64,000 nt of DNA from an uncultured Bacteroidota bacterium. Lineage in GTDB: Bacteria > Bacteroidota > Bacteroidia > Chitinophagales > Chitinophagaceae. Of the stretch, positions 1 through 8,699 are shown in pieces. The translations under genes were made by a program, and so were the position numbers. Location of the stretch: the NCBI GenBank assembly GCA_903938445.1, contig CAJADG010000081.1, forward strand, positions 30,145 through 94,144. Direction: 5' to 3'. The first letter of the stretch is position 1. Each line of letters starts with the position of its first letter. The notes under the pieces were generated by a model that did no database searches, was not told the DNA's origin, and worked only from the letters and a program-made list of their open reading frames with translations.

Positions 1-1805
1 CCTCTTACGCTATAGTTATAATTGATACCACCAATTAATTTAGTTACTGCTTCCAATTGATAGCGATGATAATTATACGCAGGTACTAAAACGTCTTCTA
101 ATTTAGTAAGTGGAGTTCCGTTTTGTATAGCTTCTTCTCCAAATTGGGCAATTGCTTTTTTACGTACTGCTAAAGTTTGATTTAATCCAGCAACAGCATC
201 TCCATTATTATCCCATAAATGCGCATAGGGGTGAAAGCCACTGGCAGCGCGCGCATCAGCGTCTGCAATAAATAATAATCCATTTTTAGAATTTTCTTCT
301 AATAACTTATTAAGTGCAGCTGGCTCATTGGTGCCTGCAGGAAAATCTGTGTATCCATACATGATGGCTCTTTTATCCCATGCTCCAATTTCGTTGGTAT
401 ATACTTTTGAAAAATCAATTTCACCCTTATCATTTACAAAAATATTGGGATGCGGATAGTCCATTACCGAAGCACGATCATTATAGCTGGATGCATAATT
501 GTGTTGTAAACCCAAAGTATGTCCTACTTCATGCGCAGCTAATTGTCTTAATCTTTGCAACGCTGCAGTTCTCATTTTATCTGTAACGGGTTTGCCATTG
601 ATGTAAGGTGAAAGTAGAGATGTAAAAATTAAATAATCCTGTCTCACTCTTAATGAACCCAAGGTTACCTGTCCTTTAATAATTTCACCAGTTCTTGGGT
701 CTGAAATAGTCATTCCATAACTCCAACCGCGTGTAGAACGATGCACCCAGTTGATCATATTGTAACGTATATCCATTGGGTCTGCACTGTCGGGTAATAT
801 TTTTACTTGGAATGCATTTTTATATCCTGCTGCTTCAAATGCTTGATTCCACCAACTTGCACCTTCTAATAATGCAGAACGAATGGGCTCAGGTGTTCCA
901 TTATCTAAATAATATACAATTGGTTTTACTGCTTCACTGACTGCTGCATTGGGATCTTTCTTTTGTAATCGATGACGATTGATAATCATTTTTTCAATAG
1001 GCTCACTAAAGTCACTGCCATAATCAAAATAACTTGTTCCAAAATAACCGCTTCTTATATCATAATTTCTTGCATGATAATTTTGATCAGGAAGTTCAAC
1101 AAAACTATGATGCATGCGCACAGTTATAGCTTCGTTGGATGGAGTTACTGCATTTACTAATCTACCAGCATCTGCGCCACCTATAAAAGTAAGTGTAGCT
1201 TCCATCTCAGTATTCTTTGGAAAGTTTTTTGTGTTGTTAATATATATTGCTGAACGACCTTCATTAAGTGTGTAAGTGCCTTGCTTCATTTTTCTAATCT
1301 TATCTGCTACTCCATGTGCATCTCTTAATAAAAAAGAAGTGGCATCTACTAATGCAATTGTGTGTCTAGTTCCATTAGAAGAATCAATACTTTCTGCTTC
1401 CACATTAAAACTAAAAATAATGGATTGGGCGAATGACTCGTTCACTGCTTTTTGTTCTCTTGGATCATTGGTGACAGCACGAAAATTATAATTAGGTTGA
1501 GTTAATAAGATTTTTTTACCAACTCTTTGAAAATATACTATTCTTGAACCACCTATTTGTCCTCTATCAAGTCCAATATCATTAGATCCTAAGCCAGCAG
1601 GCAAAGAGTTTACATACAAAAATGGGGTTTCTAGTTTATCAATGGCCATATACATTTTACCATTGGCAGCATCCCACCAATAATTAAAGTAGCCTTTGTG
1701 GTATTCCAAATTTTTTGTTTTATCTGAAATAGTTTGTGCATTACTGTTTTTTTGCATGCATAATACTAGAGATAAAAATAGAATATGCTTTAAAATTTGT
1801 CGCAT
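1..1805 (-). CDS. Zinc-dependent metalloprotease (DUF5117/DUF4953-type), 3' end outside window
   Basis: This is an open frame of about 601 codons starting at ATG 1805 and running off the left edge, so the C-terminus is missing. It opens with a hydrophobic export signal ending near NSNAQT, so the protein is probably periplasmic or secreted. At about residue 425 it carries HEVGHTLGLQHN, the HExxHxxGxxH zinc signature of metzincin-like peptidases. This arrangement fits the large Bacteroidota metalloproteases annotated as DUF5117/DUF5118/DUF4953, whose substrate is unknown. The start is set by the signal peptide; a terminator lies just upstream, so it is transcribed separately from the histone-like gene. 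Confidence 0.85.
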   Translation of the reverse strand, partial: MRQILKHILFLSLVLCMQKNSNAQTISDKTKNLEYHKGYFNYWWDAANGKMYMAIDKLETPFLYVNSLPAGLGSNDIGLDRGQIGGSRIVYFQRVGKKILLTQPNYNFRAVTNDPREQKAVNESFAQSIIFSFNVEAESIDSSNGTRHTIALVDATSFLLRDAHGVADKIRKMKQGTYTLNEGRSAIYINNTKNFPKNTEMEATLTFIGGADAGRLVNAVTPSNEAITVRMHHSFVELPDQNYHARNYDIRSGYFGTSYFDYGSDFSEPIEKMIINRHRLQKKDPNAAVSEAVKPIVYYLDNGTPEPIRSALLEGASWWNQAFEAAGYKNAFQVKILPDSADPMDIRYNMINWVHRSTRGWSYGMTISDPRTGEIIKGQVTLGSLRVRQDYLIFTSLLSPYINGKPVTDKMRTAALQRLRQLAAHEVGHTLGLQHNYASSYNDRASVMDYPHPNIFVNDKGEIDFSKVYTNEIGAWDKRAIMYGYTDFPAGTNEPAALNKLLEENSKNGLLFIADADARAASGFHPYAHLWDNNGDAVAGLNQTLAVRKKAIAQFGEEAIQNGTPLTKLEDVLVPAYNYHRYQLEAVTKLIGGINYNYSVR

Positions 1806-1830
1806 CTTATTTGGTTGAGTATTAAAATAA

Positions 1831-1858
1831 AAAATCCCGCTTTATAGGGCGGGATTTT
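1831..1858 (-). terminator. Rho-independent terminator of the histone-like gene
   Basis: A perfect 10-bp inverted repeat (AAAATCCCGC / GCGGGATTTT) with an 8-nt loop is followed on the minus strand by a T-rich tract. It lies 16 nt beyond the stop codon of the lysine-rich protein gene and just before the metalloprotease start. Confidence 0.85.
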
Positions 1859-1874
1859 ATGGTAAATGATATTA

Positions 1875-2420
1875 CTATGCTGTTGGATTCGTATCGCTTG
1901 TTGGCTCAGCAAAAAGTGTTTGAGGAACTGCTTCAACAACTACTGGAGCTGGTGCAGGTGCTGCAACTACTTTTTTAGCAACTTTCTTTTTTGCTACTGG
2001 TTTTTTAGCAACTACTTTCTTAGTGGCAGGTTTAGTTGCTTTTTTAGGAGCTACTTTCTTTGCTGCTTTTTTTACAGTTGGTGTTTTAGCAACTACTTTC
2101 TTAGCTGTAGGTTTAGCTGCTTTTTTAGGAGCTACTTTCTTTGCTGCTTTTTTTACAGTTGGTTTTTTAGCAACTACTTTTTTAGCTGTAGGTTTAGCTG
2201 CTTTTTTAGGAGCTACTTTCTTTGCTGTTTTTTTTACAGTTGGTTTTTTAGCAACTACTTTTTTAGCTGCAGGTTTAGTTGCTTTTTTAGGAGCTACTTT
2301 CTTTGTTGCTTTTTTTGCAGTTGGTTTTTTAGCAACTACTTTTTTAGCTGCAGGTTTAGTTGCTTTTTTAGGAGCTACTTTTTTTGCAGGAGCTGATTTC
2401 TTTTTGCTTGACTTTGCCAT
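1875..2420 (-). CDS. Lysine/alanine-rich histone H1-like DNA-binding protein
   Basis: This 181-residue protein is dominated by Lys, Ala, Val and Pro. Residues 13-147 are five tandem 27-residue units built on KKVAPKKATKPAAKKVVAKK, followed by an Ala/Pro linker and a non-basic tail ending SDTNPTA. Such composition is typical of bacterial H1-like or AlgP-like proteins that bind and compact DNA without sequence preference; that role is inferred from composition because no folded domain is visible. The ATG at 2420 gives a short MAKSSKKK lead into the repeats. The repeats keep other frames open on the opposite strand, but those translations (Phe/Cys/Ser-rich) are artefacts. Confidence 0.8.
   Translation of the reverse strand: MAKSSKKKSAPAKKVAPKKATKPAAKKVVAKKPTAKKATKKVAPKKATKPAAKKVVAKKPTVKKTAKKVAPKKAAKPTAKKVVAKKPTVKKAAKKVAPKKAAKPTAKKVVAKTPTVKKAAKKVAPKKATKPATKKVVAKKPVAKKKVAKKVVAAPAPAPVVVEAVPQTLFAEPTSDTNPTA
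1980..2384 (-). repeat. Five tandem 81-bp coding repeats
   Basis: Five successive 81-bp units encode the 27-residue basic repeats of the histone-like protein. They differ by a few substitutions (ATKPAA versus AAKPTA, PTVKK versus PTAKK). The high similarity makes copy-number change by slippage or recombination plausible. Confidence 0.9.
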
Positions 2421-2511
2421 GGAGGTTATTTTAATTTAGTTAGTAAGTTTATTTTTATAAAATTACATCGTTTTGTTGACACAAAATAAAATCTATTTAT
2501 ATTTTTAATAA

Positions 2512-2519
2512 TAGATTTG
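2512..2519 (+). promoter_or_regulatory. -7 promoter element TAGATTTG, leaderless start
   Basis: TAGATTTG matches the Bacteroidota -7 consensus TAnnTTTG exactly and ends only 4 nt before the ATG of the CoA-binding protein, so the transcript probably starts at or next to the start codon. Confidence 0.6.
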
Positions 2520-2523
2520 TAAC

Positions 2524-2889
2524 ATGCAAACGCCCATCACCTTAGTAATAGGAGCTTCTCCTAACCCAGACAGATACAGTTTTTTAGCAACTCAATTGTT
2601 GCATGAAAAAAAATATCAAGTTTATCCTTTTGGAATTAAGAAAGGACAAATTGGTGAGCTGGAAATTTTACATGATTGGCCAAAGACCGGAACCATTGAT
2701 ACGGTTACTTTGTATGTGGGTCCTGCCGGACAGGTAGCATATTATGATGCCATATTATCATTGGCGCCAAGACGCATCATTTTTAATCCTGGCACCGAAA
2801 ACCCTGATTTACAAGCATTAGCAACTGCTAAGGGGATAGAAACCATTGAAGCATGTACACTTGTTTTGTTAAAAACAGGACAATACTAA
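2524..2889 (+). CDS. CoA-binding domain protein (YccU-like)
   Basis: This small 121-residue protein consists of a single CoA-binding Rossmann domain. It starts with the nucleotide-binding strand and loop TLVIGASPNPDRYS, has YPFGIKKG in the second strand, and ends with the family's FNPGTENPDL and ACTLVLLKTG segments. Relatives bind CoA or act as stand-alone versions of the succinyl-CoA synthetase CoA-binding domain; the physiological role is not established. It converges on comM with a 3-nt gap. Confidence 0.8.
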   Translation: MQTPITLVIGASPNPDRYSFLATQLLHEKKYQVYPFGIKKGQIGELEILHDWPKTGTIDTVTLYVGPAGQVAYYDAILSLAPRRIIFNPGTENPDLQALATAKGIETIEACTLVLLKTGQY

Positions 2890-2892
2890 CCG

Positions 2893-4446
2893 CTACTTTT
2901 TCCATTTGCCCCAACTGTCTCTGTCCAAACATCGATATTGTATTGCCTCGCTGATATGTGTCGGACTAATAGAAATATCAGCTGCTAAATCTGCGATAGT
3001 CCTTGCAACCCTCAAAATACGATCATGTGCCCTTGCACTTAATTGAAATTGCTCCATAGCACTTTGAAGCAATATTCTCCCTTCTTCGTTTAGTTTACAA
3101 TTGTCTTTTAATTGAATGGGGCTCATCTGAGCATTGGTGAATGTATTTGGGTGATTTGAAAATCTTTCACCCTGAATAGTTCTTGCGGATAAAACTGATT
3201 TTTTGATATCCTCTGTAGTTCTGGGTGTATTTATTTCATTTAATGAAGAAAAGGAAATGGGAGAAAGTTCAACATGTAAATCAATACGATCTAGTAATGG
3301 GCCGGATATTTTGTGTAGGTATTTTTGAATGGCAGTGGTACTGCAAACACAAGCTTTAGTGGGGTGATTGTAGAATCCGCAGGGGCAGGGGTTCATTGCC
3401 GCAACCAACATAAATCTAGCTGGGTAACTTAAATTCATTTTAGCTCTTGATATATGCACGATGCCTTCTTCCATGGGCTGTCTTAAAACTTCAATTACGG
3501 TTCTTTTAAATTCTGGCAGTTCATCTAAAAATAATACGCCATTATGTGCTAGCGATATTTCACCTGGCTGAGGATAACTACCGCCTCCAATGAGTGCTAT
3601 GTCAGATATTGTATGATGGGGCTGTCTAAAGGGGCGTTGTAATTGTAACTCATTTAATAAACCACCCTTATTGGATACACTATAAATTTGAGTGGTTTCA
3701 ATTACTTCTTTTTTTGAAAGTGGTGGTAAGATGGAAACGATACTTTTTGCCAACATGGTTTTCCCAGCACCTGGTGGACCAATCATAATAAGGTTATGAC
3801 CTCCTGCACTTGCAATTTCAAGTGCTCTTTTTCCATGTAGTTGGCCTTTTACTTCCTCTATTGTTGGCAATGCAATAGTGGAGGCAATATCGATAGAGGG
3901 ACTTATATATTTATTGTGAATCTGCGGTTGTAAACTTCCATTTTTAATAAATTCAACCACCTCCTTTAAATGTCTAAAACCAAATATGGGGATGCCTTCA
4001 ATGATAGATGCTTCTTTTATATTTTCAATTGGAATAATTAATGCTTTCAAATTTTCTGACTTTGCTTTAATGGCCATGGCAAGCGCACCTTTAATGGGAT
4101 TGATAAGACCATCAAGTCCTAATTCTCCCATGATCAGTAGTTGATCTAATGGCATGATTGTCTCTAATTGTTCTGATGCGGCAATAAGCCCAATGGCGAT
4201 GGGCAAATCAAAAGCAGTTCCAGTTTTTCTAATATCAGCGGGGGATAAATTAATGAGTACTTTTGTGCGAGGCATGTGAAAACCATTTGCTTTAATGGCA
4301 CTTTCAGTTCGATCTAAACTTTCTTTAATAGCAATGTCGGGAAGGCCTACAATTCCATAACCTTGGCCCATACTCACATTTATTTCAATAGTAATGAGGG
4401 TTGCTTCAATGCCAATGATGGAACTTCCTTTAATTTTAATGAGCAT
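2893..4446 (-). CDS. comM: YifB/ComM-family Mg-chelatase-like AAA+ ATPase
   Basis: The 517-residue protein has the three-part ComM layout: an N-terminal Lon-protease-like domain (to about 190), an AAA+ Mg-chelatase domain with Walker A GPPGAGKT at 223-230, and a C-terminal helical domain. The cysteine-containing NPCPCGFYNHPTKAC segment and the LLDRIDLHVE segment are both present. ComM is a hexameric helicase that drives branch migration when single-stranded DNA is integrated during natural transformation. The gene lies last in a same-strand run after the MutS-like gene, with 53 nt between. Full length, no defect seen. Confidence 0.9.
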   Translation of the reverse strand: MLIKIKGSSIIGIEATLITIEINVSMGQGYGIVGLPDIAIKESLDRTESAIKANGFHMPRTKVLINLSPADIRKTGTAFDLPIAIGLIAASEQLETIMPLDQLLIMGELGLDGLINPIKGALAMAIKAKSENLKALIIPIENIKEASIIEGIPIFGFRHLKEVVEFIKNGSLQPQIHNKYISPSIDIASTIALPTIEEVKGQLHGKRALEIASAGGHNLIMIGPPGAGKTMLAKSIVSILPPLSKKEVIETTQIYSVSNKGGLLNELQLQRPFRQPHHTISDIALIGGGSYPQPGEISLAHNGVLFLDELPEFKRTVIEVLRQPMEEGIVHISRAKMNLSYPARFMLVAAMNPCPCGFYNHPTKACVCSTTAIQKYLHKISGPLLDRIDLHVELSPISFSSLNEINTPRTTEDIKKSVLSARTIQGERFSNHPNTFTNAQMSPIQLKDNCKLNEEGRILLQSAMEQFQLSARAHDRILRVARTIADLAADISISPTHISEAIQYRCLDRDSWGKWKK

Positions 4447-4499
4447 ATTTTTTGCTCAAAATCTAATTGATATTTTTTACTGATTAGAAGGTATAAATA

Positions 4500-5813
4500 C
4501 TATAAAGCGTTTAATAAATCCACTACGCCTTCTCTTTCTAAAATAAGATATCCAATACGATCCTGGCTGATGCCAGGGGTGAGATGGTATTGAAAATGAA
4601 GTTGCTTATCTTTTACTGAAGTTTCAAAGTAACTAAATTGAATATTATCATGTTTTTTTAATCCTTCACTAATTTCATATAAGTGAGTGGATAAAATAAA
4701 AATGCTACTTCTTAATTTTTGTAAACCTTCAATCACTTGTGTACTACACTTCATAGCGTCTAAAATATTAGTGCCCTTAAAAAGCTCATCAATCAAAACG
4801 CAATTCTTTTTGCCATCATTGATTTTAAGCACCGTATTTTTTATTCTTTGCACTTCATTATAAAAATAACTTTCTCCTTTCATCACATTATCTGCAATAT
4901 TTAAATTGGTAATGAGACCATCCATTACGGTAAGTGTAATTTTTTTTGCAGGAGCGCCAATGCCAATATGGGAAAGATATACAACAATTCCCATGGTTTT
5001 AATAAAGGTGCTTTTCCCTGCCATATTAGCCCCTGTTAAAAATAAAAAGTTTTTTTCAGGAGTAAGGGTAAGGTCATTACCAATGGCATTATGCACCAAG
5101 GGGTGTACTGCTTGCTCAACTGCTAAATAGGGCTTTGAATCCTCTATCCAATTAGGAAATTCAAATTCATAATTGGTATGCGCTTTTGCCAAACTATATA
5201 AAGCATCCAAATCATAAAAGTAATCTAAGAGAGATCTTATATGCGTTTTATAATGGTAAATTAAAAAGTAAGCTAGACTTAATACCTCCTGTGGCCCATT
5301 CACTTTATAATTTTTATCAATGGCGTCAAACCTAGGATTAGCAACAAGCTTACTAATATTAATTACTAATTTTTCAATTACTGGGTTGTCATTTATTTTT
5401 TCAAACACGGACACCCAATCTTTTAAACTTTGAATAAATATGACAAGATGCTCTACCGAATATTTAAGTAAAGAATAATCGGCTTTATTCCAAAATTGAT
5501 ACCAGTATGCGCCTGTATAACTTATTTGAGTAGGAATCGTTTTAAAACTAGTTTCAAAAAATTTTTCAATAATCAAACAAGTGCCATTGGAGATTTTCAT
5601 GGTATCCACCAGCTCCATATTTTCAATAAATGAATTAAGTGCAGCTTGTCTTTGTTCAATGAAAGTTAGAGATCCTAATGGTTGATGAAGGTAATTGTCT
5701 AAATATGCTTTACCCCCATTTGTTTTACAAAAATTTAAATGGCTGGCTAATCCAATATTTTCACCATTGTCAAATAGTCCAATATCCTGCAGTGTTATTT
5801 TATCAACTTGCAT
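4500..5813 (-). CDS. MutS-family ATPase lacking the mismatch-recognition domain
   Basis: The 437-residue protein has an N-terminal helical lever/core region and a C-terminal MutS ATPase domain with P-loop GANMAGKS at 261-268, Walker B CVLIDE near 338-343 and the STHLYEIS switch. It is about half the size of true MutS and has no domain I (no FxE mismatch-binding motif), so it is not the primary mismatch-repair MutS. Short MutS homologues of this type are common in Bacteroidota and their job is unknown; DNA-structure binding is a reasonable inference. It lies 23 nt after pyrC. Confidence 0.8.
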   Translation of the reverse strand: MQVDKITLQDIGLFDNGENIGLASHLNFCKTNGGKAYLDNYLHQPLGSLTFIEQRQAALNSFIENMELVDTMKISNGTCLIIEKFFETSFKTIPTQISYTGAYWYQFWNKADYSLLKYSVEHLVIFIQSLKDWVSVFEKINDNPVIEKLVINISKLVANPRFDAIDKNYKVNGPQEVLSLAYFLIYHYKTHIRSLLDYFYDLDALYSLAKAHTNYEFEFPNWIEDSKPYLAVEQAVHPLVHNAIGNDLTLTPEKNFLFLTGANMAGKSTFIKTMGIVVYLSHIGIGAPAKKITLTVMDGLITNLNIADNVMKGESYFYNEVQRIKNTVLKINDGKKNCVLIDELFKGTNILDAMKCSTQVIEGLQKLRSSIFILSTHLYEISEGLKKHDNIQFSYFETSVKDKQLHFQYHLTPGISQDRIGYLILEREGVVDLLNAL

Positions 5814-5836
5814 AATGCAATCTGTTATTAGTAGGA

Positions 5837-7177
5837 CTAGTCTCTGTCAAACTGAAGTCTTGCCCCCTTAACGGCTTCATTGAATTGACCAGCGTGATAC
5901 ACTAAATGACCATTTACAAATGTACTACTCACTTGAAAAGGGAAACTGGTATTTTCAAGTGGGCTCCATCCACATTTGTATAATATGTTTTCCTTGGTAA
6001 TGGTGTAAGGGGCTTCTTTTACCAACACTAAGTCGGCATGATAACCTTCTCTAATAAAACCACGGTCTTTAATTTGAAAACAAGTAGCTACTGCATGACT
6101 CATTTTTTCTACCACTTTTTCCATGCTTATTTTCCCTTCTTTTACATATTTCAACATCAACATTAAAGAATGTTGAACCAATGGGAGACCAGCATGTGCA
6201 TGAACATAGTCTTCTTGCTTTTCTTCCCAGGTATGAGGTGCGTGATCAGTTGCAATGATATCCAAACGGTTGTCCAATAAACCTTCCCATAAAGCTTTTT
6301 TATTTTCTGGTGCTTTGATGGCAGGATTACACTTAATCAAATTTCCTAATTGAGCATAATCATCTGAAGTAAAATGTAAATGGTGCACACATACTTCAGA
6401 GGTTATTCGTTTATCAGCAAGCGGTCTTAGGTTAGAGAATAATTGTAATTCTTTCGCTGTGCTAATATGCAAAATATGTAATCTGGTATCAAATTTTTGA
6501 GCCAATTGAATTGCCTTCCATGAGGATTCAAAGCAAGCTTCCTCATTGCGAATGATAGGATGATCTGATGGTTCTAAATGTGCTTTAATTGCTTCTAAAT
6601 CTGCCTTATTTTTTTTAATAATACTTTCTTCTTCACAGTGGGTTGCAATCAACAACTCTGATTTACTAAAAATATTTTCTAAAATAATGGGGTTGTCTAC
6701 TAATAAGTTTCCAGTGGAAGAACCCATAAATATTTTAATACCACAAACTTCTTTCTTTTTAGCATTTGTTTTTAACACTTCCTCTAAGTTCTCTTGGGAA
6801 GTACCCATAAAAAAAGAATAGTTTGCTAAGGAAGTTTCTGCACCAATAGCATATTTTGCTTCTAATAATTCTTGTGTAAAAGTTGGAGGATTGGTGTTAG
6901 GCATTTCCATAAAACTTGTTACACCCCCCGCAACAGCAGCTTTAGCTTCTGAATAAATATTGGCTTTATGGGTGAGTCCGGGTTCTCTAAAATGGACTTG
7001 ATCGTCAATCACACCAGGCAATAAAAATTGTCCAGCTCCATCCATTTCAATCACATTTTTAGAAGTACTAATATTGGGTCCAATTTTTTCAATTCTACCG
7101 TTTACAATAAGTACATCACCATGAATGCTTTTGCCTTCATTAACGATGGTTGTGTTTTTTATAATGTAGTTCTCCAT
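5837..7177 (-). CDS. pyrC: Dihydroorotase
   Basis: The 446-residue amidohydrolase fits class I dihydroorotase, which interconverts carbamoyl-aspartate and dihydroorotate in de novo pyrimidine synthesis. Visible active-site parts are REPG at 64-67, the lysine expected to be carboxylated (K148 in GIKIFMGSSTG), H180 in THCEEE, H237 in LHIS and the general base D311 in ATDHAPH. The usual HxH metal motif reads QVH here (Q60, H62), so the first histidine is replaced. It starts 4 nt after porT and is probably cotranscribed with menG and porT. Confidence 0.88.
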   Translation of the reverse strand: MENYIIKNTTIVNEGKSIHGDVLIVNGRIEKIGPNISTSKNVIEMDGAGQFLLPGVIDDQVHFREPGLTHKANIYSEAKAAVAGGVTSFMEMPNTNPPTFTQELLEAKYAIGAETSLANYSFFMGTSQENLEEVLKTNAKKKEVCGIKIFMGSSTGNLLVDNPIILENIFSKSELLIATHCEEESIIKKNKADLEAIKAHLEPSDHPIIRNEEACFESSWKAIQLAQKFDTRLHILHISTAKELQLFSNLRPLADKRITSEVCVHHLHFTSDDYAQLGNLIKCNPAIKAPENKKALWEGLLDNRLDIIATDHAPHTWEEKQEDYVHAHAGLPLVQHSLMLMLKYVKEGKISMEKVVEKMSHAVATCFQIKDRGFIREGYHADLVLVKEAPYTITKENILYKCGWSPLENTSFPFQVSSTFVNGHLVYHAGQFNEAVKGARLQFDRD

Positions 7178-7181
7178 AATA

Positions 7182-7943
7182 TTAGTTCTCTATGTGAATG
7201 GTGAAGTATATAAAATTAGAAGTGATTTTATCCAAACTACTAACTAATAATTTAGGATCGTTTAGTTTTCTCAAATCCCTTAAGCCATAACTAAATTTAA
7301 CTTCAGGAGAAATGGTTGCATATCTTAAATAAAAACTAGTGCCTAAGCCAATTTCGTATGCTATGTCAGTACCTTTAATAACATTTGGATAAGACTGTCC
7401 ATTATTGATTGTAGCAGATTTTTCAGAGCCTAAATCAAAGCCAAATTTTATTCCAGTAATCAAATAATGACGCATGATATCGGTATATCTAAAAGCGGTA
7501 TAACGGTCTGATTGCATTTTAATATCAAAAGGAACATCAATAATTACAGAAGGGATGGAATAAGTTTGCGTGTTTGGAGAATTTGTTCCATTTGTAGCCA
7601 ATGTGGTATAACTAAAAGCATTTCTATTTCCGGAAATTAAAAGAGTGGGGTTGGTTCTTAATAAAAAATGGTTGGTTAGTTTTAATGTTCCACTCAGCCC
7701 TAAATTAATATACATCGTCTGTATAGGTTGAATGGTGCTAATTGAACCAGTAGATGGCATTAAAAAATAAGTATTTCTATTAAAAGATAAAAAGCTATTA
7801 TTCAGTCCAAAGCTCATTCCTAAATAATAGGGAAGGTCGTCATGATCTGGTTGAAATACTTCATCTGTTTGTGAAAATGCGGCTGATGCAAATCCTAAAA
7901 ATGCGATAATGATTATAACTTGCTTCCGCAATAGATACTGCAT
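7182..7943 (-). CDS. porT: PorT-family outer-membrane beta-barrel protein
   Basis: The 253-residue protein has a signal peptide (hydrophobic core IIIIAFLGFASAAFSQ) and alternating beta-barrel-like sequence to its C-terminus. Its position directly after menG/ubiE, with a 31-nt overlap, matches a common arrangement in Bacteroidota where this gene is annotated PorT, a component needed for type IX secretion. The identification rests on length, signal peptide and gene order; a generic porin-like protein remains possible. Confidence 0.65.
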   Translation of the reverse strand: MQYLLRKQVIIIIAFLGFASAAFSQTDEVFQPDHDDLPYYLGMSFGLNNSFLSFNRNTYFLMPSTGSISTIQPIQTMYINLGLSGTLKLTNHFLLRTNPTLLISGNRNAFSYTTLATNGTNSPNTQTYSIPSVIIDVPFDIKMQSDRYTAFRYTDIMRHYLITGIKFGFDLGSEKSATINNGQSYPNVIKGTDIAYEIGLGTSFYLRYATISPEVKFSYGLRDLRKLNDPKLLVSSLDKITSNFIYFTIHIEN

Positions 7944-8659
7944 ATTCCTAAACTTAATTTTTGTTGAGCCACTTGTTTAAATCCGGCCTTTTCAAAAATA
8001 GTCAAAAAGGCGCTTCCTTCGGGGAAAGCAATCACACTTTTATTTAAGTAGGCATAAGCTTCTTTATTACCAGAGAAGATTTTACCTATAGTTGGGGTAA
8101 TCCAATTCATATAAAAGCTATAAATAGGCTTAAAAAGTGGATTGGTAGGTTGAGAGAACTCTAAAATAACCAACTTGCTATTGGGCTTTAACACTCTATG
8201 AATTTCCTGGAGTCCTTTTTCCAAATTAGCGAAATTTCTTACTCCAAAAGCAACCATTGCTCCATCAAACTTTGCTTCTTCAAATGGAATGTCGGTACTA
8301 TCTCCTAAAACCAACTGAATTTTATGGGAGAGCCCTGTATTTGAAATTTTAATTCTGCCATATTGCATCATGCCTTCAGAAATATCCATACCTGTGATTT
8401 GTTCAGGTTGAATAAGTTTATTGGCCATTAAAGCCATATCAGCAGTTCCTGTTGCTATATCTAATAAATGATGAAGTGGCTTTTGGCCAAATTTTGAAAT
8501 GGCCTTTTTTCTCCAACCTTGGTCAATACCCAAGCTTAAAAAGCGGTTTAAGAAATCATATCTTTTAGCAATAGAATTAAACATACTTGCCACCTGATCT
8601 TTCTTTCCTGCATCACTCCCGGCATAGGGAACAATTTTATCGTGTTCGAATTGACTCAT
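7913..8659 (-). CDS. menG: Demethylmenaquinone methyltransferase
   Basis: The 248-residue class I SAM-dependent methyltransferase carries the UbiE/MenG signatures YDFLNRFLSLGID, LLDIATGTADMA (SAM-binding loop), GMDISEGMM and VAFGVRNFANLEKGL. It methylates demethylmenaquinone in the last step of menaquinone synthesis; an organism of this group would use menaquinone rather than ubiquinone. It is the first gene of the minus-strand run toward porT and pyrC and is preceded at 4 nt by a perfect -7 element. Confidence 0.92.
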   Translation of the reverse strand: MSQFEHDKIVPYAGSDAGKKDQVASMFNSIAKRYDFLNRFLSLGIDQGWRKKAISKFGQKPLHHLLDIATGTADMALMANKLIQPEQITGMDISEGMMQYGRIKISNTGLSHKIQLVLGDSTDIPFEEAKFDGAMVAFGVRNFANLEKGLQEIHRVLKPNSKLVILEFSQPTNPLFKPIYSFYMNWITPTIGKIFSGNKEAYAYLNKSVIAFPEGSAFLTIFEKAGFKQVAQQKLSLGICSIYCGSKL

Positions 8660-8663
8660 ACTG

Positions 8664-8671
8664 CAAAGATA
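8664..8671 (-). promoter_or_regulatory. -7 element TATCTTTG for menG, leaderless start
   Basis: On the minus strand TATCTTTG is followed by CAGT and then the menG ATG. It is an exact TAnnTTTG match, and its 4-nt distance to the start codon implies no 5' leader. Confidence 0.65.
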
Positions 8672-8685
8672 TTGATTTTGTGGGT

Positions 8686-8693
8686 TATCTTCG
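8686..8693 (+). promoter_or_regulatory. Degenerate -7 element TATCTTCG for rsgA
   Basis: TATCTTCG has one mismatch to TAnnTTTG and ends 6 nt before the rsgA ATG. It lies back-to-back with the menG promoter in a 40-nt divergent region. Confidence 0.4.
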
Positions 8694-8699
8694 TATCAC

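Noticed and set aside
1866..2439. Long plus-strand frames opposite the histone-like gene (Phe/Cys/Ser-rich, Ala/Phe-rich)
   Set aside because: They are mirror images of the lysine-rich 81-bp repeats, which remain open in several frames; composition is unnatural and no start signal is present.
4500..5813. The MutS-like gene as the main mismatch-repair mutS
   Set aside because: It is about half the expected length and lacks domain I with its mismatch-binding FxE motif.
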